Positions 20,201 to 29,053 of a DNA stretch of 61,328 bases are shown in pieces. Source of the DNA: Bacteroidota bacterium (GTDB taxonomy: Bacteria > Bacteroidota > Bacteroidia > Chitinophagales > Saprospiraceae); the NCBI GenBank assembly GCA_003045895.1, contig PZPC01000027.1:1-61328 (forward strand), written 5' to 3'. Under the pieces are notes generated by a model. That model was not told the DNA's origin. It did not search any database and worked only from the letters and a program-made list of their open reading frames with translations. The translations under genes and the position numbers were made by a program. Positions within the stretch are counted from its first letter, which is position 1; each line of letters opens with the position of its first letter.

Positions 20201-20250
20201 AAAGGTACAAACTTACACTATTCTATTTAAAATAAGATATTCCCCTTGCT

Positions 20251-21414
20251 ATGTCCTCAGCGCACATTTTTATCTTCGACACGACCCTCCGGGATGGCGA
20301 ACAAGTTCCCGGTTGTAAATTGGCCACTCCTCAGAAAATCGAACTGGCGCTCCGGCTGGAAGCATTAGGGGTAGATATCATCGAAGCGGGCTTTCCGGTT
20401 TCCAGTCCGGGTGATTTCGCCTCGGTCGTGGCCATCAGCAAAGCCGTGACCCGCCCCACGATTTGTGCCCTTTCCCGCGCTGTTGAAGGCGACATCAAAC
20501 GCGCCGCCGAGGCGTTGCAATACGCCAAACATCCCCGTATTCACACGGGCATTGGCACCAGCGATTCTCACATTTACCACAAGCTCCTGTCTACCCCGGA
20601 AGACATTCTGGAACGCGCGGTCCGTGCGGTGAAGTACGCCAAGTCTTTTGTGGAAGACGTGGAATTCTACGCCGAAGATGCTGGCCGCACCGAAAACGAA
20701 TACCTCGCCCGCGTGTGCGAAGCCGCCATTAAAGCTGGCGCCACCGTGCTGAATATCCCCGACACTACGGGCTACTGCCTGCCCGAAGAATACGGCGCCA
20801 AAATCCGCTACCTGCGGGAAAATGTGCGGGGCATTGAAAAGGTTATCCTCTCGACCCACTGTCACAACGACCTGGGCTTGGCTACCGCCAATTCGATTGC
20901 CGGGGTGCAAAACGGTGCCCGCCAGATTGAGTGTACCATTAACGGCGTGGGCGAACGCGCGGGCAATACCTCGTTGGAAGAAGTGGTGATGATCATGCGC
21001 AAGCATCCCTACCTCAACCTGGATACCCGGATCAATACGCGCCTGCTCAACGAAACCAGCCGCCTGGTGAGCGAAGCGATGGGCATGCCCGTACAACCCA
21101 ACAAGGCCATTGTGGGCGCCAATGCTTTTGCCCACTCCAGTGGCATTCACCAGGATGGGGTCATCAAGCGGCGCGACACCTACGAGATCATCGACCCCCA
21201 GGAAGTGGGCGTTGATACGAGCTCGATCGTGCTCACGGCCCGCAGTGGCCGGGCGGCCCTGGCCTACCGCTATAAGAACATCGGACACAACCTCAGCAAA
21301 ATGGAACTCGACGAGGCCTACCAGGAATTCCTGGTGGTTGCCGACGCCAAGAAAGAAGTCAACGACGCGGATCTGACCAAAATCCTGGCCGACAAGAAAG
21401 TACTGGCGCAATAA
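20251..21414 (+). CDS. leuA: 2-isopropylmalate synthase, short form
   Basis: The protein has 387 residues. It condenses acetyl-CoA with 2-oxoisovalerate, the first committed step of leucine synthesis. The HMGL-like barrel shows [13 protein letters not shown] (metal- and substrate-binding start), [22 protein letters not shown] (metal-binding His pair) and [15 protein letters not shown]. The family's C-terminal LeuA dimer/allosteric domain (about 120 residues) is absent, as is usual for the short form in Bacteroidota, so leucine feedback through that domain is unlikely. First gene of leuA-leuC-leuD-leuB. Confidence 0.93.
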   Translation: MSSAHIFIFDTTLRDGEQVPGCKLATPQKIELALRLEALGVDIIEAGFPVSSPGDFASVVAISKAVTRPTICALSRAVEGDIKRAAEALQYAKHPRIHTGIGTSDSHIYHKLLSTPEDILERAVRAVKYAKSFVEDVEFYAEDAGRTENEYLARVCEAAIKAGATVLNIPDTTGYCLPEEYGAKIRYLRENVRGIEKVILSTHCHNDLGLATANSIAGVQNGARQIECTINGVGERAGNTSLEEVVMIMRKHPYLNLDTRINTRLLNETSRLVSEAMGMPVQPNKAIVGANAFAHSSGIHQDGVIKRRDTYEIIDPQEVGVDTSSIVLTARSGRAALAYRYKNIGHNLSKMELDEAYQEFLVVADAKKEVNDADLTKILADKKVLAQ

Positions 21415-21457
21415 GCTTATTTTTGCCTGACCAACTCAAGTGTTAAACCAAATTTTC

Positions 21458-22852
21458 ATGTCCAAGACTTTATTTGATAAAATCTGGGATGCCCACGTGG
21501 TAGAAACCATTGCCGGCGACCAGCAGGTGCTCTACATCGACCGGCATTTCATCCACGAAGTGACCAGCCCGCAGGCTTTCGAAGGATTGCGCCAACGCCA
21601 GCTGCCCGTGCTGCGCCCAGAGAAGACCATCGCCACGGCCGACCACAACGTGCCGACCATCAACCAGCACCTCCCCATCGAAGAGCCCCTTTCCCGCAAG
21701 CAGGTGAATGCCCTGACCGACAACTGTCGGGAGTTTGGGGTGGAGCTTTACGGCCTCGGACACGAATACCAGGGCATTGTGCACGTCATTGGGCCAGAAC
21801 TGGGCATCACCCGCCCGGGCATGACCATTGTTTGTGGCGACAGCCATACCAGCACCCACGGCGCTTTTGGCTGCATCGCTTTCGGCATTGGCACCAGCCA
21901 GGTCGAGCAAGTGCTCGCCACCCAGTGTGTGCTCCAGCGCAAGCCCCAAAGCATGCGCATCCAGGTAGACGGCGAGCTGGCCCCCGGGGTGGTGGCCAAA
22001 GACATCATCCTCTACATCATTTCCCAGCTGGGTGTCGGTGGTGGCACCGGCTATTTTGTGGAGTACGCGGGTTCCGCCATTCGGAGCCTCAGCATGGAAG
22101 GTCGCATGACCATCTGCAACATGAGCATCGAAATGGGTGCGCGGGGCGGCTTGATCGCACCCGACGAAACCACGTTCAACTACCTGCAGGGGCGGGAATT
22201 TGCCCCCATGGGAACAGACTGGGAGGAAGCCCTCGCCTACTGGCAAACCCTCCCGACCGACGCGGATGCGAACTTTGATGCCGAGTTCCATTACCGGGCC
22301 GAAGACATCCAGCCGATGGTCACCTACGGTACCAACCCCGGCATGGGCATGGGGGTAACCGATAAGGTGCCGGCCCACGCCAAGCCCGGCGAGAGTGAAG
22401 TGACTTTCGAAAATTCGCTGGCCTACATGGCGGTTTCCGCCGGTGAACCGCTGCTGGGCAAACAGATCGACTACGTCTTCATTGGCTCTTGCACCAACTC
22501 CCGGATCGAAGACCTGCGCCTGGCCGCCAAACTGGTTGCCGGCCAGCAGGTAGCCAGCCACGTCAAAGCCATGATCGTGCCCGGCTCCCAACAGGTAGCC
22601 AAACAGGCCAAAGCCGAAGGGCTGGATCAGATCTTCCTGCGCGCAGGCTTCGAGTTCCGCGAAGCGGGTTGTTCGGCCTGCCTGGGTATGAACGAAGACA
22701 AGGTGCCGGCCGGAAAATACTGTGTATCGACCAGCAACCGCAATTTTGAAGGCCGCCAGGGACCCGGCGCCAGAACCATCCTGGCCAGTCCGCTGACAGC
22801 CGCCGCCGCCGCCATTGCCGGAAAGATTGTGGATGTCCGGGCCAGTAGGTAG
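21458..22852 (+). CDS. leuC: 3-isopropylmalate dehydratase large subunit
   Basis: The protein has 464 residues from the ATG at 21458 ([15 protein letters not shown]), 43 bp after leuA; an upstream GTG would add only six residues. It is an aconitase-family enzyme that binds a 4Fe-4S cluster through Cys residues in [12 protein letters not shown] and [16 protein letters not shown]. Other signatures are [13 protein letters not shown] and [11 protein letters not shown]. With LeuD it isomerises 2-isopropylmalate to 3-isopropylmalate in the cytoplasm. Confidence 0.95.
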   Translation: MSKTLFDKIWDAHVVETIAGDQQVLYIDRHFIHEVTSPQAFEGLRQRQLPVLRPEKTIATADHNVPTINQHLPIEEPLSRKQVNALTDNCREFGVELYGLGHEYQGIVHVIGPELGITRPGMTIVCGDSHTSTHGAFGCIAFGIGTSQVEQVLATQCVLQRKPQSMRIQVDGELAPGVVAKDIILYIISQLGVGGGTGYFVEYAGSAIRSLSMEGRMTICNMSIEMGARGGLIAPDETTFNYLQGREFAPMGTDWEEALAYWQTLPTDADANFDAEFHYRAEDIQPMVTYGTNPGMGMGVTDKVPAHAKPGESEVTFENSLAYMAVSAGEPLLGKQIDYVFIGSCTNSRIEDLRLAAKLVAGQQVASHVKAMIVPGSQQVAKQAKAEGLDQIFLRAGFEFREAGCSACLGMNEDKVPAGKYCVSTSNRNFEGRQGPGARTILASPLTAAAAAIAGKIVDVRASR

Positions 22853-22928
22853 CCCCGCCCTTAAACGCTGTTTTTAATGATCTAATGGTGTTGCCCATTT
22901 GATCAAACCTAGTTCCAAATTTCAAATC

Positions 22929-23525
22929 ATGCAAGCATTTACCACCATCCATAGCACCGCCGTTCCCCTTCCGATTGAGGACGTGGATACCGACCAGATC
23001 ATTCCGGCCCGCTTCCTAAAAGCGACCACCCGCGAAGGTTTTGGCGAAAATCTCTTCTGCGACTGGCGCTACCAGCAAGACCGTACGCCCAAGCCGGATT
23101 TTGTACTCAACAACCCACTTTACCAGGGACAAATCCTGGTAGCGGGTAAGAACTTTGGCTGTGGCTCCAGCCGCGAGCACGCGGCCTGGGCCCTGGGCGA
23201 CTACGGCTTCCGGGTAGTCGTGTCCAGCTTTTTTGCCGATATTTTTCGCGGTAATGCCCTGAATAATGGCATTTTACCCGTCGTGGTGAGTCCGGAATTC
23301 CTGGATGCGATCTTCCAGGCCATGGAGCAAAATCCACAAGCTGCCTTTACCGTTTCGCTGGAGGAACAGTTTTTGCAAATTGACGCCACTGGCGCACGCG
23401 CGGCTTTTGACATTGACCCCTACAAGAAAACCTGCCTGCTGAACGGGTACGACGACATCGATTACCTCATCAGTAAAAAGGATAAAATTGGGGCTTTTGA
23501 GGCGCAGTTGCCCACTTTTGCTTAG
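22929..23525 (+). CDS. leuD: 3-isopropylmalate dehydratase small subunit
   Basis: The protein has 198 residues from the ATG at 22929 ([15 protein letters not shown]); a TTG ten codons upstream is less likely. The conserved swivel-domain motifs are [26 protein letters not shown] and [16 protein letters not shown]. It is the partner of LeuC and lies 76 bp downstream of it, in the leu operon. Confidence 0.95.
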   Translation: MQAFTTIHSTAVPLPIEDVDTDQIIPARFLKATTREGFGENLFCDWRYQQDRTPKPDFVLNNPLYQGQILVAGKNFGCGSSREHAAWALGDYGFRVVVSSFFADIFRGNALNNGILPVVVSPEFLDAIFQAMEQNPQAAFTVSLEEQFLQIDATGARAAFDIDPYKKTCLLNGYDDIDYLISKKDKIGAFEAQLPTFA

Positions 23526-23649
23526 CTTTCCAGCACAAAATGGGGGGTAACCAGCCGTTTTTCGTTTACCCGATTTAATGCCGGGCAAACAACCATTTGA
23601 GTCGAAAATGAGAATTTATTTTTGACCAATTCCTTAGGATAACAACGAT

Positions 23650-24768
23650 ATGAGAAAATTTAAAATAGCCGTCCTTTCCGGCGACGGCATTGGGCCGGAG
23701 GTCATCGACCAGGCCATCAAAGCGCTGGACGCCGTCGGGCAACGGTTCGGGCACCAGTTTACGTATTGCCACGCCCTGGTGGGCGCCATCGCCATTGACC
23801 AAACCGGCGATCCGCTGCCGGAGGAAACGATCAAAGCCTGCCAGGATGCTGATGCGGTGCTGTTTGGCTCCATTGGCCACCCCAAGTACGACAATGACCC
23901 GGCGGCTAAAGTCCGCCCGGAGCAAGGCCTGCTGCGGTTGCGGAAGACCCTCGGCCTGTACGCCAACCTGCGCCCCGTGACCATCTACCCCAGCTTGCGC
24001 GACTTGTGCCCCCTGCGCCCCGAGCGCATCGAAGGGGTGGACATGCTGATCGTACGGGAGCTGACTGGCGGCCTCTACTTTGGGGAACGCGGCCGCAGCG
24101 CCGATGGCCAAACGGCTTACGACACTTGCACTTACTCCTATTTCGAGGTGGAGCGCATTGCCCGCATCGGTTTTGCCGAAGCCATGAACCGGCGCAAGAA
24201 ACTGACCCTCGTAGACAAGGCCAACGTGCTGGAAACGAGCCGACTCTGGCGGGAAGTGGTCCAAAAAATGGCGCCCGAATACCCTGAGGTGGCCGTGGAT
24301 TACATGTTTGTGGACAACGCTGCCATGCAGCTGATCCAGTACCCCGGGCGCTTTGATGTGATCATCACCGAAAACATGTTTGGGGATATCCTGTCTGACG
24401 CTGCCAGTGTGCTGGCCGGTTCGTTGGGCATGCTGCCATCGGCTTCCATTGGTGCGCAGACGTCACTTTTTGAGCCCATCCACGGTTCGTATCCGGAAGC
24501 GACCAACGAAGATATTGCCAACCCCCTGGCGACCATCCTTTCGGCAGCCATGCTGCTGGATAGTCTGGAATTGTACGCCGAAGCGGCGCTGGTACGAGCC
24601 AGCGTAGCCCAGGTGCTGGACAAGGGACTGGGCACCAAAGATTTGAATCCGCGCATTCTGTGCAAATGCTCCGAACTCGGCGACATCATCAGCGACATCA
24701 TCGAAGACACCGAGATGCACAGCCTGCGTATTGAGAAGATCAAAGCCCGGCAATCGACGATAATATAG
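23650..24768 (+). CDS. leuB: 3-isopropylmalate dehydrogenase
   Basis: The protein has 372 residues. It oxidises and decarboxylates 3-isopropylmalate with NAD+ to give 2-oxoisocaproate. Visible motifs are LSGDGIGPEV at the start, RPEQGLLRLRK, RELTGGLYFGERG (substrate loop), DKANVLE, and NMFGDILSDAASVLAGSLGM followed by EPIHGSYPEATNEDIANP (metal and NAD site). Last gene of the leu operon; its 3' end overlaps the end of the convergent GRAM-like gene by 29 bp, with no separate terminator visible. Confidence 0.95.
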   Translation: MRKFKIAVLSGDGIGPEVIDQAIKALDAVGQRFGHQFTYCHALVGAIAIDQTGDPLPEETIKACQDADAVLFGSIGHPKYDNDPAAKVRPEQGLLRLRKTLGLYANLRPVTIYPSLRDLCPLRPERIEGVDMLIVRELTGGLYFGERGRSADGQTAYDTCTYSYFEVERIARIGFAEAMNRRKKLTLVDKANVLETSRLWREVVQKMAPEYPEVAVDYMFVDNAAMQLIQYPGRFDVIITENMFGDILSDAASVLAGSLGMLPSASIGAQTSLFEPIHGSYPEATNEDIANPLATILSAAMLLDSLELYAEAALVRASVAQVLDKGLGTKDLNPRILCKCSELGDIISDIIEDTEMHSLRIEKIKARQSTII

Positions 24769-25048
24769 CCAGCTTGAACACCCGGCTGTCGTCGAGTACA
24801 AAGAGGTCGTAGCGGTTATTCTTCGTCAGGATACGCAAACCATTTCGGGCCAGGTCAAAAACCAGGTATTCTTCCACTTCTACTATTTCCGCAAGGGGAA
24901 TCGTCAGGTTCAGGTTGCTGAATTTAAAATCCGACAAGCGAAAAACCAGGACGGTGTCCCACAGCTCCAACTGCCCCGCCAGCTGGTGGGTCCCGTCCCA
25001 GAGGGCAGCCGGAGCGGTAAGCAGTGGGAGGTGGGGTTGCGTGGCCAT
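24740..25048 (-). CDS. Small GRAM/PH-like domain protein
   Basis: The protein has 102 residues. The pattern ALWDGTHQLAGQLELWDTVL, then LTIPLAEIVEVEEY, then NGLRILTKNNRYDLFVL follows the strand order of GRAM/PH-like domains, which bind membranes or proteins. There is no signal peptide. It ends inside the 3' end of leuB on the other strand, an unusual convergent overlap of 29 bp. The assignment rests on motif pattern only. Confidence 0.6.
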   Translation of the reverse strand: MATQPHLPLLTAPAALWDGTHQLAGQLELWDTVLVFRLSDFKFSNLNLTIPLAEIVEVEEYLVFDLARNGLRILTKNNRYDLFVLDDSRVFKLAILSSIAGL

Positions 25049-25066
25049 AATGTGCTTACTGTTTGA

Positions 25067-25444
25067 TTACTTTCCCAATCCATACCGAAATCCCGGCCTC
25101 CAGGACAAGATGATCTCCCAACCAGCCAACGTGAGTTGATTGGTGTAGGGCCAGGTGCCACATTCGCGGTAGGTCACGCCGTTGATACAGGCATTTCCTG
25201 GGTCGGAACAACTCATGAGTTGAAAATCTGCAAAACACCCCAAGCCTGGTGGGCAGCTGTCGTCCCAGCGGATGCTCAACAGCGGGTCCGTAATGTGAAA
25301 GCGAAAACGACAGGGCTCATAATGTTCAAAACTGAAAGTAATGCCCTGGCAGCTACCCTGGCCAGTGACCGGGGCCGGAAGACTGCACGCCAGCAAGACC
25401 GGTGGAGCAGCAAACGAAAAGAGGGGAAAGTGGGGCCATTTCAT
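25067..25444 (-). pseudogene. Decayed mini-paralogue of the giant T9SS surface gene
   Basis: A frame of 125 codons starts at the ATG at 25444 with a secretion signal (MKWPHFPLFSFAAPPVLLAC) and continues with a short Cys-rich stretch (CQGITFSFEHYEPCRF, then DDSCPPGLGCFADF) like one Ig/PKD-type strand set. In another frame the DNA down to 25056 encodes VLEAGISVWIGKVIKQ-stop, 12 of 16 residues identical to the last residues of the giant protein (VLDEGIPVWAGKVIKQ-stop). In the signal-peptide frame the product ends GFRYGLGK before reaching it. The 5' leader is also shared with the giant gene. The simplest reading is an internally deleted, frameshifted copy. It may still make a small secreted peptide without a working sorting signal. 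Confidence 0.65.
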
Positions 25445-25565
25445 CGGGGAAGCATTGAAGGGTGAATCCTTAAATTTAGCTGCTTCTCCCCTACCCTCGT
25501 CAAGACTTTTCAATCCGGCGCCAACTGGCCCGGATTCGGTGAGGAATAACTTGTATTCGGATAAA
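25445..25565 (-). repeat. Shared 5' leader, copy 1
   Basis: On the minus strand this ~120-bp leader matches the one at 37544-37660 before the giant gene. Shared blocks include CCGAAT, GGCGCCG, AGGGGAGAAG, and ATTTAAGGATTCACCCTT just before the start. In both copies an ATG in this block opens a 4- or 5-codon frame whose TGA overlaps the gene's own ATG. Confidence 0.7.
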
Positions 25566-25571
25566 TACTGG

Positions 25572-26600
25572 CTAAAGCGGCCCTTCTGGTGTCGGATCAT
25601 TCACGACCGCCGCAAAAATGGGTTGATCCTGGGCATTGAGGATTAGAACCAGGAAAGGGCGGTTAAAAACGACTTGCTGGGTCACTCCCCGCGACACCAC
25701 TGCCGCCGTTGCCGCGGCAGCTTCCACTCCTTTTTCGTCGATGCGCAGGCTGGCTTTTTGCAGGATATCTACGGGGGTACGGGCCCAGCCCAGACCGGGC
25801 ATGGCGGCGGGTACGAGGGCAGGAAACAAAGCCGACAGGTCCGTCTCCTCCGCCAGGGCAAATTTGGGCAGGTGGAGTTCAAAGTGGCCTTTTTGCCAAC
25901 CGGGAATGCCCTGTCGAGAAAGTCGCTCCAGGAGTTGCGCCATGGGGACATCGGCCCGCGGCATTAGGGCACAGAAGAGGGTTTGGCCATCCTGCATGCA
26001 GTTGCCGACGGTAGCGACACAAAGGTCATCGTAGCCCGCGACGACGTCAAAGAGCTCGGTAGCCACCATGAAGTTGGTGGTTACCGGGCCCTGAGGCGCA
26101 GCAAAACTGCCTGCGTAGGTATTCAGGGGGTCGAAAGCGGTTCCCCACTTGCCCATATACAAGAGGGTATTGAGATAAAGGGCGATTGCGTGGCGCAGTT
26201 TATCGGCCAGCTCGTGCTCTGGCAGCAATTCCAGGATCTGGCCCTGGGTTCCTTCCGCAGTAGCTGCATTAATGGTCCGGGCGGCGTCTGTGCCGGTGTG
26301 GAAGTCGACCTCGGTGGGCGTTACCCCCAAAGCCTGCAGGCCGGCCAGAGTCGCTGGCGTGGGCGTAACTTCTCCGCGCTGCAACCAGCACGAATTGACG
26401 GACAGCAGTTGATCGTGGGTGAGGGGTTCCTCCAGCGCTACGCCCTCCCGTTCGAGGGTTTCCATAAAGGCAGGGTTGTCGAGCGCCAGCATCCGCAGGA
26501 TGGTGGCGTAGGAGTAGAGGCTAACTACACCATTTTCGGCGTTTTTTATGGCGGGTTGAAGCGCCGTGGGGAGGGCGGTCCAGAGAAAGCTTTGACGCAT
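25572..26600 (-). CDS. Serpin-family serine protease inhibitor
   Basis: The protein has 342 residues and no signal peptide. Serpin signatures near the C-terminus are clear: FELHLPKFALAEETDL, then QKASLRIDEKGVEAAAATAA (hinge of the reactive-centre loop), then VFNRPFLVLI and PIFAAVVNDPTP. The Ala-rich hinge is of the inhibitory type. Counting from the hinge puts P1 on Gly of SRGV; counting back from FNRPF puts it on the preceding Arg, so trypsin-like specificity is possible but not certain. The protein is 30-50 residues shorter than usual, mainly in the N-terminal half. It would act on a protease in the cytoplasm unless exported another way. Same strand as the lipoprotein upstream, 70 bp away. 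Confidence 0.88.
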   Translation of the reverse strand: MRQSFLWTALPTALQPAIKNAENGVVSLYSYATILRMLALDNPAFMETLEREGVALEEPLTHDQLLSVNSCWLQRGEVTPTPATLAGLQALGVTPTEVDFHTGTDAARTINAATAEGTQGQILELLPEHELADKLRHAIALYLNTLLYMGKWGTAFDPLNTYAGSFAAPQGPVTTNFMVATELFDVVAGYDDLCVATVGNCMQDGQTLFCALMPRADVPMAQLLERLSRQGIPGWQKGHFELHLPKFALAEETDLSALFPALVPAAMPGLGWARTPVDILQKASLRIDEKGVEAAAATAAVVSRGVTQQVVFNRPFLVLILNAQDQPIFAAVVNDPTPEGPL

Positions 26601-26670
26601 GTGGGGCTTATTTTTCAGGTTAATTGGCTTTGGTGGAAAAAAGGTAAGCGATCAGGTTCAGGGAAAGATT

Positions 26671-27843
26671 TTAGTTTTCTCTTACTTCAAAAAAGCGATT
26701 TATTCTTAAAGTATCTATCCCTTTCCTACCATTTATTTTAAAAACATACTGGTTGGTGTAGAGGGTGTCCCGAGGGGGATCAAAATAGGGTTCTGAACTT
26801 ATTTGCTCCGTGACCGTCAAGGTGTCCTGGTGCAAACTACTGCTCACTTCATAGGTGATTACTTCATTGTCCTTGGCGGCCAGCCTGATCTTGTCCAGGC
26901 ACTTACCGGTTTTGTCGATGTTCACCAAATCCATATAATCTACCCGATGGTTTTCACTTTCAAAATTCCTTTGGTAGATGATCAACGTCAGGAAATCATG
27001 CTGCCGGGGCAGACAGGCATAGATAAAGAAGGTGTTGGCTGAATAATTGTGTAGGTCAGGAAAAATCGTCTGATAAAGTTTTTTAGTTACCGGAATCATC
27101 CTGGAAAAATCATCCGTTTGGCAGCTTTCCATATTGAAAGTGTCAGTGGTATGCAAGGGGCATATTTGGGCGAGCGAATCCAACAGCGACCTGCCTCCCT
27201 GCTTACCTAGCAGCTGCTGATAGGCTAACATGACCTTTTCTTCTGTTTGTTTACGGCCATCCGTCACCCAACTTTCGCCTAACTGTTCCAATTCATTTTT
27301 CGCATTGATTCGTAAAAAAGTATACGTATTTACTCCACTCAGGCACAGGCTGGTGATGATGTTATTAGCGTCCACCTGGGCATTACAAAGGTATTCAAAT
27401 CCCTTAATGCTTGTGAATTGATCTTTGTCCGGGCCCGTGACGTATAGGTATCCGTATTCGTTGGCTCTGGCACCAGATTCCCTATACAGCCAGATGTCAG
27501 GGATCTTATCCCCATTAAAATCGCCCAAAGAAATCTGAGGGCCACTACTCACCAGCGAATCCATCAACAAAACCCTGCCATCCTTGCTGTTTTGGATGGT
27601 AAAACTGGCGTTGTAGTCCGCTTCATCCAATTGATTAAGATTTGCGGTGAAGATTAACTGGTAGGTTTCCGCTCCGATGGTGACCAGGGTGTCCACGGTA
27701 ACGAGCTGTGAAGGATCACTTTCGCTTATTTCGTTCACTAATTTCATCGTGGACAAAGACTGGCCAACTTCATCCGTATTTCTTTTGGAGGTACAGGCCA
27801 GCAGCAAAATGGAGCCCGACAGAAGGAGGATTAGCGTTCGCAT
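26671..27843 (-). CDS. Lipoprotein of unknown function with an FG-GAP-like segment
   Basis: The protein has 390 residues from the ATG at 27843 (MRTLILLLSGSILLLAC, lipobox Cys at 17); an ATG nine codons upstream is also possible. ISLGDFNGDKIPDIWLYRES resembles the calcium-binding loop of FG-GAP/VCBS repeats. The remainder is beta-rich without recognised domains. It is a lipid-anchored envelope protein. It lies between the serpin and the tandem EAD11-like gene, all on the minus strand with short gaps, so co-transcription is likely. Confidence 0.75.
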   Translation of the reverse strand: MRTLILLLSGSILLLACTSKRNTDEVGQSLSTMKLVNEISESDPSQLVTVDTLVTIGAETYQLIFTANLNQLDEADYNASFTIQNSKDGRVLLMDSLVSSGPQISLGDFNGDKIPDIWLYRESGARANEYGYLYVTGPDKDQFTSIKGFEYLCNAQVDANNIITSLCLSGVNTYTFLRINAKNELEQLGESWVTDGRKQTEEKVMLAYQQLLGKQGGRSLLDSLAQICPLHTTDTFNMESCQTDDFSRMIPVTKKLYQTIFPDLHNYSANTFFIYACLPRQHDFLTLIIYQRNFESENHRVDYMDLVNIDKTGKCLDKIRLAAKDNEVITYEVSSSLHQDTLTVTEQISSEPYFDPPRDTLYTNQYVFKINGRKGIDTLRINRFFEVREN

Positions 27844-27896
27844 GTAGTGCAAAGTTTGTTTCAATTTCATTTCTGGTGAGAAAAACACCAAACCCC

Positions 27897-28454
27897 TCAC
27901 TCCCCGATCAATTCCTCCATGCTGGATTTTATTTGCTTCCTGATCCGTTCATAATTAGCCTGGGAGATGATCCCCAGGGAAAGATCTCTTTCGAGCCCCT
28001 GAAAGCGCTTGAATAACAGGAGGAAGCTAGTGTTCCAGTTGCTCGCCAGTTCCAATGCTGCTGGCCACTGGCCATCGTGGAGGAGCGCCTCCATTTGCTG
28101 GCGTTGGTCAACCGTTAACGGTACGGGCAGGGTTTCCGCTGGTTCTTCCTCAATTGCTGCTGGCGGTTCAGGTATAACCGCTGCGGTGGGGGCCACCATG
28201 TCTAGCAGTGCGTAGGCGATCCGATTGTTGGTGATATTAAAGGTCTCCGCATCGATCACTTTTTGAGCGAATTGCTGCTGGTTTGCCTCCCACTGCAACT
28301 TGAACAGGCTGGCCGCAGGGTAGTCGGCAGCAATGAGCAACTGCAACACGGCGGGTACTTCCCCCCGCGCCAGCAGTTCGCGAACTTGCTGCTCCAACTT
28401 GTGTTTGAACCCGCCGGTTAAGCGGTTTAGGAATTGGGTGAATTTTGCGAACAT
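27897..28454 (-). CDS. Tandem EAD11-like (effector-associated domain) protein
   Basis: The protein has 185 residues, cytoplasmic. Two similar helical units can be seen: about 18-88 (VRELLARGEVPAVLQLLIAA, ending NNRIAYALLDMV) and about 112-185 (MEALLHDGQWPAALELASNW, then LGIISQANYERIRKQIKSSM and EELIGE). This is the pattern of effector-associated domain 11, a small helical adaptor that recruits partners in bacterial conflict and signalling proteins. A Pro/Glu-rich linker (about 92-108) joins the units. There is no effector domain, so it would act as an adaptor. The EAD11 name is a pattern judgement; the first unit fits better than the second. Confidence 0.55.
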   Translation of the reverse strand: MFAKFTQFLNRLTGGFKHKLEQQVRELLARGEVPAVLQLLIAADYPAASLFKLQWEANQQQFAQKVIDAETFNITNNRIAYALLDMVAPTAAVIPEPPAAIEEEPAETLPVPLTVDQRQQMEALLHDGQWPAALELASNWNTSFLLLFKRFQGLERDLSLGIISQANYERIRKQIKSSMEELIGE

Positions 28455-28570
28455 CTGGGTTTGATTTTTTTGTTGTGGAATGAATCCGGACTGCGCAAGC
28501 GACTGTGCCTGATCCGGCCTGGTTGGGATAAGATAGCCTGATTGTGGGAAAGCTTACCTTGGATGAGGTT

Positions 28571-28995
28571 TTTTTTGCCACGGAAGCTTAAACCACAAAG
28601 CTATTTTTGCCACCAAGGCGCCAAGGGCACCAAGCTTTTTTTGGCCACGGAGACGCAGTGGCACGGAGGGAGGAGGTAACCACACAGGGCATGGAGGTGA
28701 CAAAGGGCACATAGGGGGATTTGCCACCAAGGCGCCAAGGGCACCAAGCTTTTTTTGGCCACGGAGACGCAGTGGCACGGAGGGAGGAGGCAACCACACA
28801 GGGCACGGAGGTGACAAAGGGCACATAAATTTAGACTATTCCCCTTTATGTGCTTTGTTCTCTTTGTGTGCTTTGTGGTTCTTTTTTTGCCACAGCAGCA
28901 CAAAAGGCACGAAAATCCCACCAAATAAGTTTAGTGGGATTTTGTGTTCTTTGTGTTTTAGTGGCTATCCTTTTTTTGCCACCAAGGCTCGTCCG
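28571..28995. repeat. Composite intergenic repeat family R1, copy 1
   Basis: This fills most of the 599-bp gap between the EAD11 gene and the giant gene. It contains a 114-bp tandem duplication (28607-28720 and 28721-28834) built of GCCACCAAGGCGCCAAGG, GGCCACGGAGACGCAGTGG and CACACAGGGCA motifs. A hairpin follows: ACAAAGGGCACATAAA (28814-28829) pairs with TTTATGTGCTTTGT (28845-28858). After it the same motifs run in inverted sense (CTTTGTGGTTC). No gene is present. Confidence 0.8.
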
Positions 28996-29053
28996 CTGGA
29001 GCATCAAAAGCGAGTGAGCAGCTTTGACGATCCAGCGGACTTTACTTAGAAAA

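Noticed and set aside
20365-21411. Minus-strand frame of 348 codons across leuA
   Set aside because: Shadow of leuA, whose codon pattern leaves the opposite strand open.
28571-28995. CRISPR array
   Set aside because: The repeats are long, tandem and composite without unique spacers of constant length, and no cas gene is near.
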